64,000 bases of DNA from JALYOC01 sp036675345. GTDB taxonomy: Bacteria > Myxococcota > Myxococcia > Myxococcales > Myxococcaceae. How positions within the stretch are numbered: position 1 is the first letter of the stretch; each line of letters opens with the position of its first letter. Under the pieces are notes generated by a model. The model ran no database searches, was not told where the DNA came from, and was given only the letters and a program-made list of their open reading frames with translations. A program made the position numbers and the translations under genes. The DNA lies in assembly GCA_036675345.1 (NCBI GenBank), contig JAKFFE010000017.1:62001-126000 (forward strand), given 5' to 3'. This document shows, piece after piece, positions 35,076-44,020 of this stretch.

Positions 35076-38000
35076 TCACTGCAGCACCACCAGCAGATCG
35101 CCGGCCTGCACCGTCCCCTTCAGCGCCGGCACCACCTCCAGCACCTTCCCCGCCCGGGGCGCGCGGACCACCGTCTCCATCTTCATCGCCTCCAGGGTCA
35201 ACAGCGGCGCCCCGGCCGGGACCTGGTCGCCGACCTTCACCCCCAGGGCGATCACCGTCCCGGGCATCGAGGCTCCCACGTGGGCGCTGTTCCCCTTGTC
35301 CGCCTTGCGGGTCTCCACCACCGCCGAGGCCAGCGAGCGATCCCGCACCGTGGCCGAGCGGGGATGACCGTTGAGCTCGAAGGACACCGTGCGCCGGCCC
35401 TCCTCGTTGGCGTCGCCCACGTTGGTCAGCTTCACCACCAGGGTCTTGCCCGGCTCCAGGTTCACCCACACCTCCTGGCCCGGCTCCAGCCCATAGAAGT
35501 AGGTGGGGGTGTCGAGGATGGAGACGTCCTCGTACTGGGACCGGGAGCGCCAGAAGTCATCCAGCACCCGCGGGTAGAGGGCGGCGCTGACAATTTCGTG
35601 GCGGGCGAACTTCTGGCCCCCGTGCTTCTCGGAGAGCTGTTTGCCCAGCGCCTCCAGGTCCAGCGGCGCCAGGCCGGCGGAGGGCAGGCCTTCCACCCGC
35701 GGCTGGCCCTTGAGGATCGCCACCCGCAGATCCTCGGGGAACCCGCCCGGCGGCTGGCCCAGCCGTCCCTGGAAGTACTCCACCACGCTGGAGGGGAAAT
35801 CCAGGGTGGGGGCCATCTGCAGCACCCGGTCGTGGGTGGCTCGCACCGCGGCGTCGAAGTCTCCGCCCCGGCGGACCATCAGGTCGTTCTTGACCAGGAA
35901 GATCGCGAAGTCCCCCACCATCTTCGAGGAGGGGGTGACCTTGGGGATGTCTCCGCACAGCACGTTCACCACCGCGAACGCGTCCTTCACGTCCTGCCAG
36001 CGGGAGATCAGCCCCATCTCCGCCACCTGGGGCCGGAGGTTGGAGTACTGACCGCCGGGAATCTCGTGGTAGTAGACCTCGGAGGTGTTGTTCTTCAGCC
36101 CGCTCTCGAACGGCGCGTAGAACTCCCGCACGTCCTCCCAGTAGTTGGAGAGCGGCTGCAGCTTCTTGTTGGTGATGGTGGTCTCGCGCGGGGTGCCCCG
36201 CACCGCCGAGACCAGCGCGTTGAGCGACGGCTGGCTGGTCAGCCCGGCCAACGATCCCAGCGCCACGTCCACGATGTGCACCCCGTGATCGATCGCCTCC
36301 AGGTAGGTGGCGATCCCGTTCCCGGAGGTGTCGTGGGTGTGCAGGTGGATCGGCAGCTTCACCGTCTCCCGCAGCCGGTCGATCAGGATCCCCGCCGCCT
36401 GCGGACGCAGCAGGCCGGCCATGTCCTTGATGCACAGGAAGTGCGCGCCCTGGTCCTCGATCCGCTTCGCCAGCTCCGAGTAGTAGTCCAGGGTGTACTT
36501 GGGCCGCTTGGGGTTGGAGACGTCCCCGGTGTAGCAGATGGCCACCTCACACACCTTGCCGGTGCGGCGGATCCGCTGGATCGAGACCTTCATCGATTCC
36601 AGGTCGTTGAGGGAGTCGAAGACGCGGAACACGTCCACCCCCTGCTCCGCCGCCTCGTCGATGAACGCCTCCACCACGTTGTCCGGGTAGCTGGTGTAGC
36701 CGACCGCGTTGGCGCCCCGGATCAGCATCTGCTGCAGCACGTTGGGGACCGCGGCCTTGAGCAGCCGCAGCCGCTGCCAGGGGTCCTCATTGAGGAAGCG
36801 ATAGGCGGTGTCGAAGGTGGCCCCGCCCCAGGACTCCAGGCTGAACAGCTCCGGGGCCAGATGCGCGGTGGCGTGCGCCACCTCCAGGATGTCGTAGGTG
36901 CGCATCCGGGTGGCCAGCAGGCTCTGGTGGGCGTCGCGCCAGGTGGTGTCGGTCAACAGCGGGCGCTTCTGTTCCAGCACCCAGCGGGCCAGGCCCTCGG
37001 GGCCGCGCTCCTTGAGGATCTGGACCGTGCCCGGAGGCGGCGGCCCCAGCGGGACGGTGGGCACCCGGGGCAAGACGAAGCGCGCGGGAGACTGCCGCTG
37101 CTCCTTCTTGATCGTGGGGTGACCGTTGACGATCACCTCCGCCAGGTAGTGCAAGAGCTTGGTGGCCCGGTCCCGCCGCCTGGGCAGCTGAAACAAGGCC
37201 GGGGTGTCGTCGATGAACCGGGTGTACGTCTCCCCCGCCAGGAAGGTGGGGTGCTGGAGCACGTTCTCCAGGAACGCCAGGTTGGTCTTCACCCCGCGGA
37301 TCCGGAACTCCTGCAGCGCGCGCTGGGCCTTCTTGACCGCGTTCTCGAAGGTCCCCGCATAGGAGATCACCTTCACCAGCATCGAGTCGTAGGAGGGCGA
37401 GATGTACGCCCCGGTGTAGCCGTTGCCCGCGTCCAGCCGGATCCCGAACCCGGTGCCGATCCGCCAGGTGTGGATGGTGCCGCTGTCGGGGAGGAAGTTG
37501 TTGGCCGGATCCTCGGTGGTCACCCGGCACTGCACCGCGAAGCCGCGGGGGACGATTCCCTGCTGACCGCCCTGCAGCCCGACCTCGGGAGAGGAGAGCG
37601 GAAAGCCCTCGGCGATCCGCAGCTGGGCCTGGACCAGATCCACCCCGGTGATCTGCTCGGTGACCGTGTGCTCCACCTGCAGCCGGGCGTTGCACTCGAT
37701 AAAGTAGTGGGTGTCCCCCTCCACCAGGAACTCCACCGTCCCGGCGCTGGTGTAGCCGGAGGCCTGGGCCAGCTTGAGCGCGTCGTCGCAGATCCGCTGC
37801 TTGAGCGCCGGGTTCAACTTCGGCGCCGGCGCGATCTCGATCACCTTCTGGTAGCGCCGCTGCACCGAGCAATCGCGCTCGTGGAGGTGGACCAGGTTCC
37901 CGTGGCCGTCACCCAGGATCTGGACCTCGATGTGGCGCACCCGGTCCAGGTACTTCTCCAGGAACACCTCGTCGCTGCCGAAGGCCGCCTTGGACTCGCT

Positions 38001-38567
38001 GCGGGCCGAGGCCAGCGCCTCCTCCAGCTCCGCCTCCTGGCGGACCACCCGCATCCCCCGGCCCCCGCCGCCGTGGGCGGCCTTGACCAGGATCGACCGC
38101 TGCTGCTGGAAGAAGGCCCGGGCCGCCTCCAGATCACCGCCGGCCAGCGCGATCCCCGGCACCACCGGGATCCCGGCGTCGATCGCCAGCTTCTTGGCCG
38201 CCACCTTGTCCCCCATCAGCCGCACCACCTCCGAGCGCGGACCGATGAAGCGGATCCCCGCCTCCTCGCAGGCGGCGGCGAACTGGGCGTTCTCGGAGAG
38301 GAAGCCGTAGCCGGGGTGGATCGCGTCCACCCCCGCCTGCTTGGCAATCGCCAGGATCTCGTCGATCCCCAGGTAGGCCTCCACCGGGCGCTTGCCCCGC
38401 CCCACCAGGTAGGCCTCGTCCGCCTTGTGGCGATGCTCGTTGACCCGATCCTCTTCGCTGTAGATCGCGACGGTGCGGATGCCGAGTTCGGTGCAGGCGC
38501 GGAAGACGCGAATCGCGATCTCCCCGCGGTTGGCGCACATCACCTTCTGGATGCGGACGGTCGACAT
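35076..38567 (-). CDS. pyc: pyruvate carboxylase
   Basis: Pyruvate carboxylase makes oxaloacetate from pyruvate, ATP and bicarbonate. The 1163-residue single chain has the complete alpha layout: biotin carboxylase (about 1-450; VMCANRGEIAIRVFRACTEL, GYGFLSENAQFAAAC, AHGGGGRGMRVV), carboxyltransferase (about 530-850; TDTTWRDAHQSLLATRMRT, HLHTHDTSGNG) and the biotinyl domain ending in LEAMKMETVV with the biotin-accepting Lys1129. The ATG at 38567 is chosen because it gives the usual MSTVRIQKVMCANRGE; a start six codons upstream is possible. It is preceded by an intergenic region with three degenerate repeats. Confidence 0.98.
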   Translation of the reverse strand: MSTVRIQKVMCANRGEIAIRVFRACTELGIRTVAIYSEEDRVNEHRHKADEAYLVGRGKRPVEAYLGIDEILAIAKQAGVDAIHPGYGFLSENAQFAAACEEAGIRFIGPRSEVVRLMGDKVAAKKLAIDAGIPVVPGIALAGGDLEAARAFFQQQRSILVKAAHGGGGRGMRVVRQEAELEEALASARSESKAAFGSDEVFLEKYLDRVRHIEVQILGDGHGNLVHLHERDCSVQRRYQKVIEIAPAPKLNPALKQRICDDALKLAQASGYTSAGTVEFLVEGDTHYFIECNARLQVEHTVTEQITGVDLVQAQLRIAEGFPLSSPEVGLQGGQQGIVPRGFAVQCRVTTEDPANNFLPDSGTIHTWRIGTGFGIRLDAGNGYTGAYISPSYDSMLVKVISYAGTFENAVKKAQRALQEFRIRGVKTNLAFLENVLQHPTFLAGETYTRFIDDTPALFQLPRRRDRATKLLHYLAEVIVNGHPTIKKEQRQSPARFVLPRVPTVPLGPPPPGTVQILKERGPEGLARWVLEQKRPLLTDTTWRDAHQSLLATRMRTYDILEVAHATAHLAPELFSLESWGGATFDTAYRFLNEDPWQRLRLLKAAVPNVLQQMLIRGANAVGYTSYPDNVVEAFIDEAAEQGVDVFRVFDSLNDLESMKVSIQRIRRTGKVCEVAICYTGDVSNPKRPKYTLDYYSELAKRIEDQGAHFLCIKDMAGLLRPQAAGILIDRLRETVKLPIHLHTHDTSGNGIATYLEAIDHGVHIVDVALGSLAGLTSQPSLNALVSAVRGTPRETTITNKKLQPLSNYWEDVREFYAPFESGLKNNTSEVYYHEIPGGQYSNLRPQVAEMGLISRWQDVKDAFAVVNVLCGDIPKVTPSSKMVGDFAIFLVKNDLMVRRGGDFDAAVRATHDRVLQMAPTLDFPSSVVEYFQGRLGQPPGGFPEDLRVAILKGQPRVEGLPSAGLAPLDLEALGKQLSEKHGGQKFARHEIVSAALYPRVLDDFWRSRSQYEDVSILDTPTYFYGLEPGQEVWVNLEPGKTLVVKLTNVGDANEEGRRTVSFELNGHPRSATVRDRSLASAVVETRKADKGNSAHVGASMPGTVIALGVKVGDQVPAGAPLLTLEAMKMETVVRAPRAGKVLEVVPALKGTVQAGDLLVVLQ

Positions 38568-38622
38568 GGCCGCCAGTCTAGGCACTGGCGGCCGGAGCGC
38601 AGGTTTCTGATACCCGGGTTGC

Positions 38623-38797
38623 CCGCCCGGTGACAGTGGAGCGGGCGGGTTCGTCAGGGACCGGGCGATCCCGCAACGCGCCGCCTGGCGAGGGTGGTGC
38701 GGGAGGCTCCGTCAGCCGGGCGGTCACGCAACGAGCCGCCTGGCGACAGTGGAACGGGCAACTCCGTCGGCGACCCGGCGCTCCCGCCCCGCAACGA
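38623..38797. repeat. three degenerate 55-60 bp direct repeats, intergenic
   Basis: Three head-to-tail copies begin CCGCCCGGTGACAGTGG, CCGCCTGGCGAGGGTGG and CCGCCTGGCGACAGTGG, at 38623, 38681 and 38736. Each continues through a GGGC...TCCGTCAG core to ACGCAACG-like ends. The 291-base gap between pyc and the 5'-nucleotidase gene otherwise holds only the terminator; no plausible gene crosses it. Confidence 0.7.
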
Positions 38798-38834
38798 CAA
38801 CGGGCGCCGCGGAGAGTCCCGCCAGCGCCCGTTG
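38798..38834 (-). terminator. probable terminator of the 5'-nucleotidase gene
   Basis: A perfect ten-base stem (CAACGGGCGC at 38798-38807, GCGCCCGTTG at 38825-38834) lies 25 bases beyond the stop of the minus-strand gene. The trailing T content on the minus strand is low (TCGTTG). Confidence 0.55.
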
Positions 38835-38858
38835 GTTCCTGCCTGAACCGCCTGGAAG

Positions 38859-40406
38859 CTACTTCTTGAGCAGCGACTCCAGCGGCTTCTTCTCGGTGGT
38901 CTGCTGCTTCCGGGTCCAGCTGATCACCGGGGTCTGCCACACCTGGCCGGACTCGGTGGGGAACGGATCGTGCGACTCCATCTCGTACCCGTCACCGCCG
39001 AAGTACAGGAACTCCACCGTGGCCACCTTGTAGGTCTTGGCCGGATCGATCGCCTTGCCCTTGGCGTCCCTGAAGCCCTTGCCGGCCTTGGTCGCCCCGG
39101 CGAAGCGGGCATCGTCCTTGGACAGCGCCTTGATCAGCGCCTCACCGGGGAGGTTGACGATCATCAGCGAGTTCTCGAACGGGAGCACCGAGTACACCGA
39201 AGCGCGGGTGATCTTCCCCGGAGGCAGGTCCTGCCGGATCCCGCCCTGGTTGATCAGCGCCACGTCGGTCTCCAGGGTCTCCAGCCAGGAGCGGGTGATC
39301 CACCGGGCCATCTGCTCCGAGTCCTGCTTCAGCCCGGCCTTGGTAAAGCCGATCTCCTCGCCCAGCGCCTCATCCAGCTTCTGCTTCCACTGCGCGGCGC
39401 CCGCCTCGATGCGGGCGTCCGGGGTGGCGTTGCCCACCTCCACCACCGAGGCCTCCACCGCGGTCACCCGCTGGCCGGCCGGCTTGGACGCATCACCGGT
39501 GAGCTTGGCGCGCACGTACTTCTCGAAGCGCCGGCCGGGGGAGAACATCCGGACCGTGCCCACCTTGGTGTCGTAGGCCTCGCGGCAGTGACCGCCCACC
39601 ACCAGGTCCACCTTCCAATCGGCGTGGGCCTTGAAGGTCTCCTCCAGCTCCGAGGGGCACTCGTCGATCAGCACCACCACCGCGTCCGCGCCGGCCTTCC
39701 AGACCTCGGGGATGGCGGTGGCCAGGGCCTGCTCGTAGGGGGCGACCTCGATGCCGTTGAAGCGCCCGGCCATCACGGTCTTGGGGGCGTTGACGTTGGT
39801 CAGACCGATCACGCCGATCTTCAGCCCGCGACGCTCGAACACCTGGAACGGCTTGAGGGCCAGGCTGCTGGCCCCGTCCTGACCGACCTTCACGTTGGCC
39901 GCCAGGTAGGGGAAGCCACCCTTCTGCTGGTTCTTGGTGAACTGCTCGATCCCGAAGTCCAGCTCGTGGTTGCCGAACGCGGAGGCCGCGTAGCCCATCC
40001 GGTTCATCGCCTCCGCGGTGGGCTCTCCGAAGAAGAAGGAGGAGATCGCCTGCCCGTTGAAGTGATCCCCGGTGGACAGCACCAGGGTAGCGGGATTCTC
40101 GCAGGGGGCGGTGGGGGCGCAGGCGCCCTCGTCCTTCGCCCACTTCCCCATCAGCTTGGCGGCGCCGCCAGCCTGTGCCCCTTCCGGGGTCTGCTCCGGC
40201 AACAGCCAGCCATTCTCGTCGCCGGTGACCAACACGGTCACCTCCGGCTTGGGCGCGGCCTGCTGCTTGGCCTGGGAGTCGGCGGCGGTCTTGGCCGCAT
40301 CCGGCGTGGCCTTCTTCTCGTCACAGCCCGAGAAGGCGACCAGCGCCAGGGCTGCCAACAGCCCGACAGTTCGGCGAGTGGACACTGCACTGCACCCAGA
40401 GGTCAT
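38859..40406 (-). CDS. 5'-nucleotidase/metallophosphoesterase-family lipoprotein
   Basis: The 515-residue product has a lipoprotein signal (RRTVGLLAALALVAFSGC). The metallophosphoesterase domain contains LVLSTGDHFNG, AFGNHELDFG and DLVVGGHCREA, and a 5'-nucleotidase C-terminal domain follows (LETDVALINQGGIRQDLPPG, VYSVLPFENSLMIVNL). The expected first metal motif (Asn-Asp-x-His-Gly) reads TGDENG here, so one metal-ligand His is replaced by Asn. It is probably periplasmic, hydrolysing nucleotides or related phosphoesters. The start is uncertain: the ATG at 40406 is used, but a GTG at 40385 would give a more typical signal peptide. The gene is divergent from the coiled-coil gene. Confidence 0.87.
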   Translation of the reverse strand: MTSGCSAVSTRRTVGLLAALALVAFSGCDEKKATPDAAKTAADSQAKQQAAPKPEVTVLVTGDENGWLLPEQTPEGAQAGGAAKLMGKWAKDEGACAPTAPCENPATLVLSTGDHFNGQAISSFFFGEPTAEAMNRMGYAASAFGNHELDFGIEQFTKNQQKGGFPYLAANVKVGQDGASSLALKPFQVFERRGLKIGVIGLTNVNAPKTVMAGRFNGIEVAPYEQALATAIPEVWKAGADAVVVLIDECPSELEETFKAHADWKVDLVVGGHCREAYDTKVGTVRMFSPGRRFEKYVRAKLTGDASKPAGQRVTAVEASVVEVGNATPDARIEAGAAQWKQKLDEALGEEIGFTKAGLKQDSEQMARWITRSWLETLETDVALINQGGIRQDLPPGKITRASVYSVLPFENSLMIVNLPGEALIKALSKDDARFAGATKAGKGFRDAKGKAIDPAKTYKVATVEFLYFGGDGYEMESHDPFPTESGQVWQTPVISWTRKQQTTEKKPLESLLKK

Positions 40407-40497
40407 TGAGGAGGTGGCGTTCACGGTCCGCGCGCTTAACACAGGGGCACAAAGTCGACACCGAATTTCAAATCTCCGTGAGAAGGTGAACCCGCCA

Positions 40498-41094
40498 ATG
40501 AGCAAGTCCGAAAAAGAGTCCGAGCTGACCAGCGCTGCCGCCGCGGTCGATGCAGAGCTGCTGAAGTTCGAGGAGCTGTCCGAGCGGATCCGCACCGCGG
40601 AGATGGACAGCCAGAAGAGCCTGGAGCGCTTCGCCGGTTCGCTGCGCGACGTGGCGGACGCCGACGAGAGCCTGGGCCAGAAGGTCCGGGTGCTGGTCAC
40701 CGCCATCGCCACCGCGAGAGAGCGCCAGCAGAAGCAGGCGGAGATGATCTCCAACCGCGCCAAGGAGCTGCAGGCCCGCACCCAGGTGTTCCAGGGGCTG
40801 ATCGAACAGTACGCGGTGCTGGGCACCAAGGCCGCGGAGCTGAACCAGGCGGTGCAGCAGGCCTACCAGTCCCGGCAAGAAGGAACCGCCGAGGGCGAGG
40901 CCACCGCCACCGTGCAGCTGAGCGAGATCAACGAGGGCACCGGAAGGCTGGCCGAAGAGGCAGAGAAGGTCGTCAACGCCGCGGACGAGGCCGGCTTCTC
41001 CGACATCTCCCGCCAGGCGGACAGCCTGCGGCAGCAGCTGCTGTCGGCCCGGAACAAGCTGAACCTGCTGAGCAAGAAGGTTCCGTCGGCGTAG
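40498..41094 (+). CDS. coiled-coil hypothetical protein
   Basis: The 198-residue cytoplasmic protein (MSKSEKESELTSAAAAVD) is almost entirely helical and charged, with long heptad-like stretches (ERIRTAEMDSQKSLERFAGS, ARERQQKQAEMISNRAKELQ, ISRQADSLRQQLLSARNKLN), so a coiled-coil bundle is likely. It has no Cys, Trp or enzymatic motif. GAGAAGG precedes the ATG. It is divergent from the 5'-nucleotidase, 91 bases away, and marks the left edge of the lower-GC toxin island. The function is unknown. Confidence 0.8.
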   Translation: MSKSEKESELTSAAAAVDAELLKFEELSERIRTAEMDSQKSLERFAGSLRDVADADESLGQKVRVLVTAIATARERQQKQAEMISNRAKELQARTQVFQGLIEQYAVLGTKAAELNQAVQQAYQSRQEGTAEGEATATVQLSEINEGTGRLAEEAEKVVNAADEAGFSDISRQADSLRQQLLSARNKLNLLSKKVPSA

Positions 41095-41205
41095 AGGCCA
41101 GTCCGAACCCTCTCGGGCCGGAGAGAGATGGCCACCCCAGGCAACCTCCCGGCCCCGTTGCCCCAAATCCTCCGCATCAACTTCGCTCCGCGAACCGCCA
41201 CCTCG

Positions 41206-41644
41206 TCACTGGGGACGCTCCAACATCTCCTTTAGGATTTCCCGGGTAGCCGAAAACCTCAGGTCCGATAGGAAGACCCTTCGCGCGACCGCTGCAACGG
41301 ATTCAGGAAGTTCGGAGATCTGAATCGCGTGTTGCGGAGCCGCGACCAGCTTGTACGGTCCCCCATTCAGATCCGAATCGAAGGCGTAAATGCCCGCGCT
41401 CAGCGATCAGCAACCATGTGTTCCTGAGTCCGGGAGACACTTGCGGCGCGAAGCGAGCCTGCGTGCGAGCGTCCCAAGCCAGGACCGTGTCGATTGCCGC
41501 ATCGTGGGCGTCCGTGTCGCGCAGGAACGCTTCCGGTGCGAAGCCTCCGCCGGCTGTGCTGAAGAGCGCAACGTTGCCGTCCCCATCGGTTGCCAGCCAA
41601 TCGAACTCAAGCCCATGGATCTCCTCCGCTGATTTGGCACCCAT
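41206..41644 (-). pseudogene. frameshifted immunity-like gene
   Basis: From the ATG at 41644 the frame reads MGAKSAEEIHGLEFDWLATD ... LRNTWLLIAERG, then a +1 insertion in a run of three C (G on the coding strand, about 41393-41395) breaks it. Reading on in the next frame gives IYAFDSDLNGGPYKLVAAPQ to LKEMLERPQ and a stop at 41206. The repaired protein would have about 146 residues and looks like a small soluble polymorphic-toxin immunity protein of the type found after RHS genes; that assignment is from style and position. A sequencing error is possible. GGAGG precedes the ATG. Confidence 0.6.
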
Positions 41645-41936
41645 GCAGTCACTTGCCTCCGAGGTCTGACTGAAAGCGTGTCGTGGGATCGGGGAACGCC
41701 CCGCGCCCGTATGTCGCCTCACAATTTGTGCAGACGGGCACCGAATGCCCGGTGCGCGGACGCACGGCCGTCGTGAACTGGATGTCCTGAGAACTCCCGA
41801 GCGCCTCAGCGCAGACACCTTCCGCACAGCCGCGCCCACCGCCACGACTCGCGCCAGCGGTGACTTGACCGGTTGAGGGTGAATACGCACCAACCGCCGT
41901 CGCCGGTGGGTGGCGCGAGAGGTCAGGCTGAGCCCT
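41645..41936. other. 292-base gap without a recognisable gene
   Basis: Between the two immunity-like genes no frame gives a convincing protein. Scattered short open frames exist on both strands. Base composition is lower in G+C than the flanking core regions. The stretch may be the decayed remains of another toxin-immunity pair. Confidence 0.4.
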
Positions 41937-42278
41937 TCAAGGTACTCCATCAGCCCCGGGTTCGCCATCGATGGTGAGTTCAAGAGCACTGCCCTCGATC
42001 TCAATCACGTCGCCGCTTTGCACCTCGATCTCAAGGCGCTTCCGCCCACCGTCAATTGACCGGAGGCTTGCTTTGTTGATCGACACGCTGGGCCCCCAGG
42101 GTTGGTCGCGGGGGCAGCGAAGCAGTGTCGTTCCCTTGATGCGGACTTCGGCGTCGCGTGTGGACGCCTCGCTAAGCCGCACCCGAACGCGAGTTTCTCC
42201 CGACGCCCACTCAGTGGCCACGGCAACCAGTGTTGCGTCGTGAAGAAGGTCCCATCCAATGTCTGTGTTCGGCATCAT
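41937..42278 (-). CDS. small immunity-like protein next to the RHS toxin tip
   Basis: The 113-residue product (MMPNTDIGWDLLHDATLVAV ...) is a compact alternating strand protein with no signal peptide: ATEWASGETRVRVRLSEAST, SVSINKASLRSIDGG, LEIEVQSGDVIEIEGSALEL. It begins seven bases after the frame-corrected RHS stop at 42285-42287, exactly where the cognate immunity gene of a polymorphic toxin is expected. I cannot name the immunity family. In-frame ATGs at 42278 and 42275 and a GTG at 42284 are alternative starts; AGGTG lies close upstream. It is intact, unlike its neighbours. Confidence 0.6.
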   Translation of the reverse strand: MMPNTDIGWDLLHDATLVAVATEWASGETRVRVRLSEASTRDAEVRIKGTTLLRCPRDQPWGPSVSINKASLRSIDGGRKRLEIEVQSGDVIEIEGSALELTIDGEPGADGVP

Positions 42279-42373
42279 GATCACCTAGGGAACCTTGATT
42301 GGGAGATGCGCTGCCGGCGACTCCGGCGGCACGACGTCTCCGTTGGAGCCGATGCGTTGACCAGCGGGGTTGT

Positions 42374-44020
42374 TCACGTGGCCGTGCGGAGGACTCGCGT
42401 TCGGATGGAGAGGATCCGTTGTTGGCCGGTCTGAGGATCAACGTAAGCACCACGGCCACTCGCGGGATCTTGACCTCGAGGCTGCAAGCCCAACTCGCGT
42501 GCCCGAGCATCTATCTGCGCCGTAGTCTTTCCAACCACTTCACTCGGGCTGATGTGGGCTGTAGGGCCGGCGTTCGCAGGCAGCAACTTCTGTCCGCCCT
42601 TTGCGGCCCCCTTGCCCACCACTGCCTTCGCCTTGGCAAAGAGGTCCTTGACCACCGGCGCCGCCTTGCTGGCAATCGCCCCCACGACCTTGCTGGCAAT
42701 TGGCCCTGCGACGCCTCCCAGGGCTGCGTCGACCGCGATTGCCTTGGGATCCAGCATCTGGGTCAGGCTGCCGGTCTCCACACCCCGACTCGCCAGCCCC
42801 CCCGCCACTCCCGCTCCTGCCCCGACCCCCACCTGAACCACCAGGCTGGCGCCCATGGTCAGCCCGGCGATTCCGCCGCTGACCGCGCCGCCGAGGATCG
42901 CCCCCCCCAGCCCCTTCCAGGTGAAACCACCGGTGAAGGCCGCCTTGGCAAGGTAGACGCCACCTCCCACCAGCGCTCCCAACCCTGCCCCGGCCACCAC
43001 CTGCGCCACTTGCCCGTCCGGGTCCGTGTAGGAGTGCGGAGAATTGCGCGCGTAGGCGTACGGGCTGAGAAGTTGTGAATCACCGAGCGCCAGTTCGGGG
43101 TTCGCCAACACCGCTGGGTCGGGAGACACGAAGCGGCCGGAGTATGCGTCGTAGGCCCTGGCTCCGAAGTGATGCAGCCCCAGCTCTGCATCCAACTCCT
43201 TTCCGGTAAACCCGTAGGGCTCATCCGAACCGACGAGTTCGGTGCCATAGGGGCTGTAGGCGCGCTCGCCGACCGGCTTCCCTTCGCTGTCGGTCTGCAA
43301 CGCCACTCCACCGAGCACATCCGAGTGGTAGAAGACTGCGGTTCCGTCCACTGGCGGCGCGGGACATCCGCCACAGGCCAAGCCGGCGACGGCGCAAGCC
43401 AGCCCCATCGCCATCGCCCGCCTCGCGTTGCTGCGCAAGACGCGCGGCCCAGCGAAGACAGCCGCTGCCAGCATCAGCAGCAGTCCGAATCCCTGAAGGA
43501 CGGGCGGCAGCGCCGCGATGGCGCGTTGAACGGCAGCACCGGGCTTCTTGCCTCCCAATCGGGCAATGCGCTGGTCGCCGACGTACACGTAGTCAATGAG
43601 CTGCCCGTCCCGTTCCTCAGACAGCCGGTCGACGTAAATCGCTCGGAGCCTCCCGCCTGAGCCCTCGCTCTCCTTGACCACCCTTCTTCCGGTGTAGTCA
43701 TAGCGGTAGCGGAGGCGGGTTCCGTCCTTCCGCACGCCCTCCACGATTCTTCCCTTGGCGTCGTACCTGTAGTCCGCGTCCGGGCTCGCAGTCAGCTGCC
43801 CTGCCGCGTCGTACCTGTATCCCCGATCCCCGGCCTGAGTGACCCGGTTCCCCTCGCCATAGACGTAGGTGCCGAAGATCCCAATGCCCCTCCGATCAAT
43901 CTCGAACTCTTCGGACGCCCACTGGCGGGCACCTACGAACTGACCATCGATCGGAATGTCCCCGCGAACCGTGGGCTGGACCTCTCCCGCCTCGACGACA
44001 TCCTTCTCTTCGTGAGCCAC
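42374..44020 (-). CDS. RHS repeat-associated core protein, N-terminally truncated and C-terminally frameshifted
   Basis: The open frame carries the last RHS/YD repeats (GYRYDAAGQLTASPDADYRY), the core signature (YSPYGTELVGSDEPYGFTGK ... LGLHHFGARAYDAYSGRFVS, then PD) and the toxin-side region. A hydrophobic insert with two likely membrane helices (GFGLLLMLAAAVFAGPRVLR) splits the core. Full RHS proteins exceed 1000 residues; only about 550 remain, and the 5' end runs into unrelated sequence. At about 42407-42410 a -1 shift breaks the toxin tip: the next frame continues SHPNASPPHGHVNNPAGQRI to PESPAAHLPIKVP and stops at 42285, a tip known from polymorphic toxins. It is probably a relic, or a tip used by recombination. 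The GTG start at 44020 is formal only. Confidence 0.75.
   Translation of the reverse strand: MAHEEKDVVEAGEVQPTVRGDIPIDGQFVGARQWASEEFEIDRRGIGIFGTYVYGEGNRVTQAGDRGYRYDAAGQLTASPDADYRYDAKGRIVEGVRKDGTRLRYRYDYTGRRVVKESEGSGGRLRAIYVDRLSEERDGQLIDYVYVGDQRIARLGGKKPGAAVQRAIAALPPVLQGFGLLLMLAAAVFAGPRVLRSNARRAMAMGLACAVAGLACGGCPAPPVDGTAVFYHSDVLGGVALQTDSEGKPVGERAYSPYGTELVGSDEPYGFTGKELDAELGLHHFGARAYDAYSGRFVSPDPAVLANPELALGDSQLLSPYAYARNSPHSYTDPDGQVAQVVAGAGLGALVGGGVYLAKAAFTGGFTWKGLGGAILGGAVSGGIAGLTMGASLVVQVGVGAGAGVAGGLASRGVETGSLTQMLDPKAIAVDAALGGVAGPIASKVVGAIASKAAPVVKDLFAKAKAVVGKGAAKGGQKLLPANAGPTAHISPSEVVGKTTAQIDARARELGLQPRGQDPASGRGAYVDPQTGQQRILSIRTRVLRTAT

Noticed and set aside
41110..41125. Small hairpin CTCTC/GAGAG after the coiled-coil gene
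   Set aside because: A five-base stem without a T-run is too weak to call a terminator.
41690..41800. Plus-strand peptide QFVQTGTECPVRGRTAVVNW within the gap
   Set aside because: Too short, without a start context or continuing frame; it may be a decayed fragment but cannot be supported.
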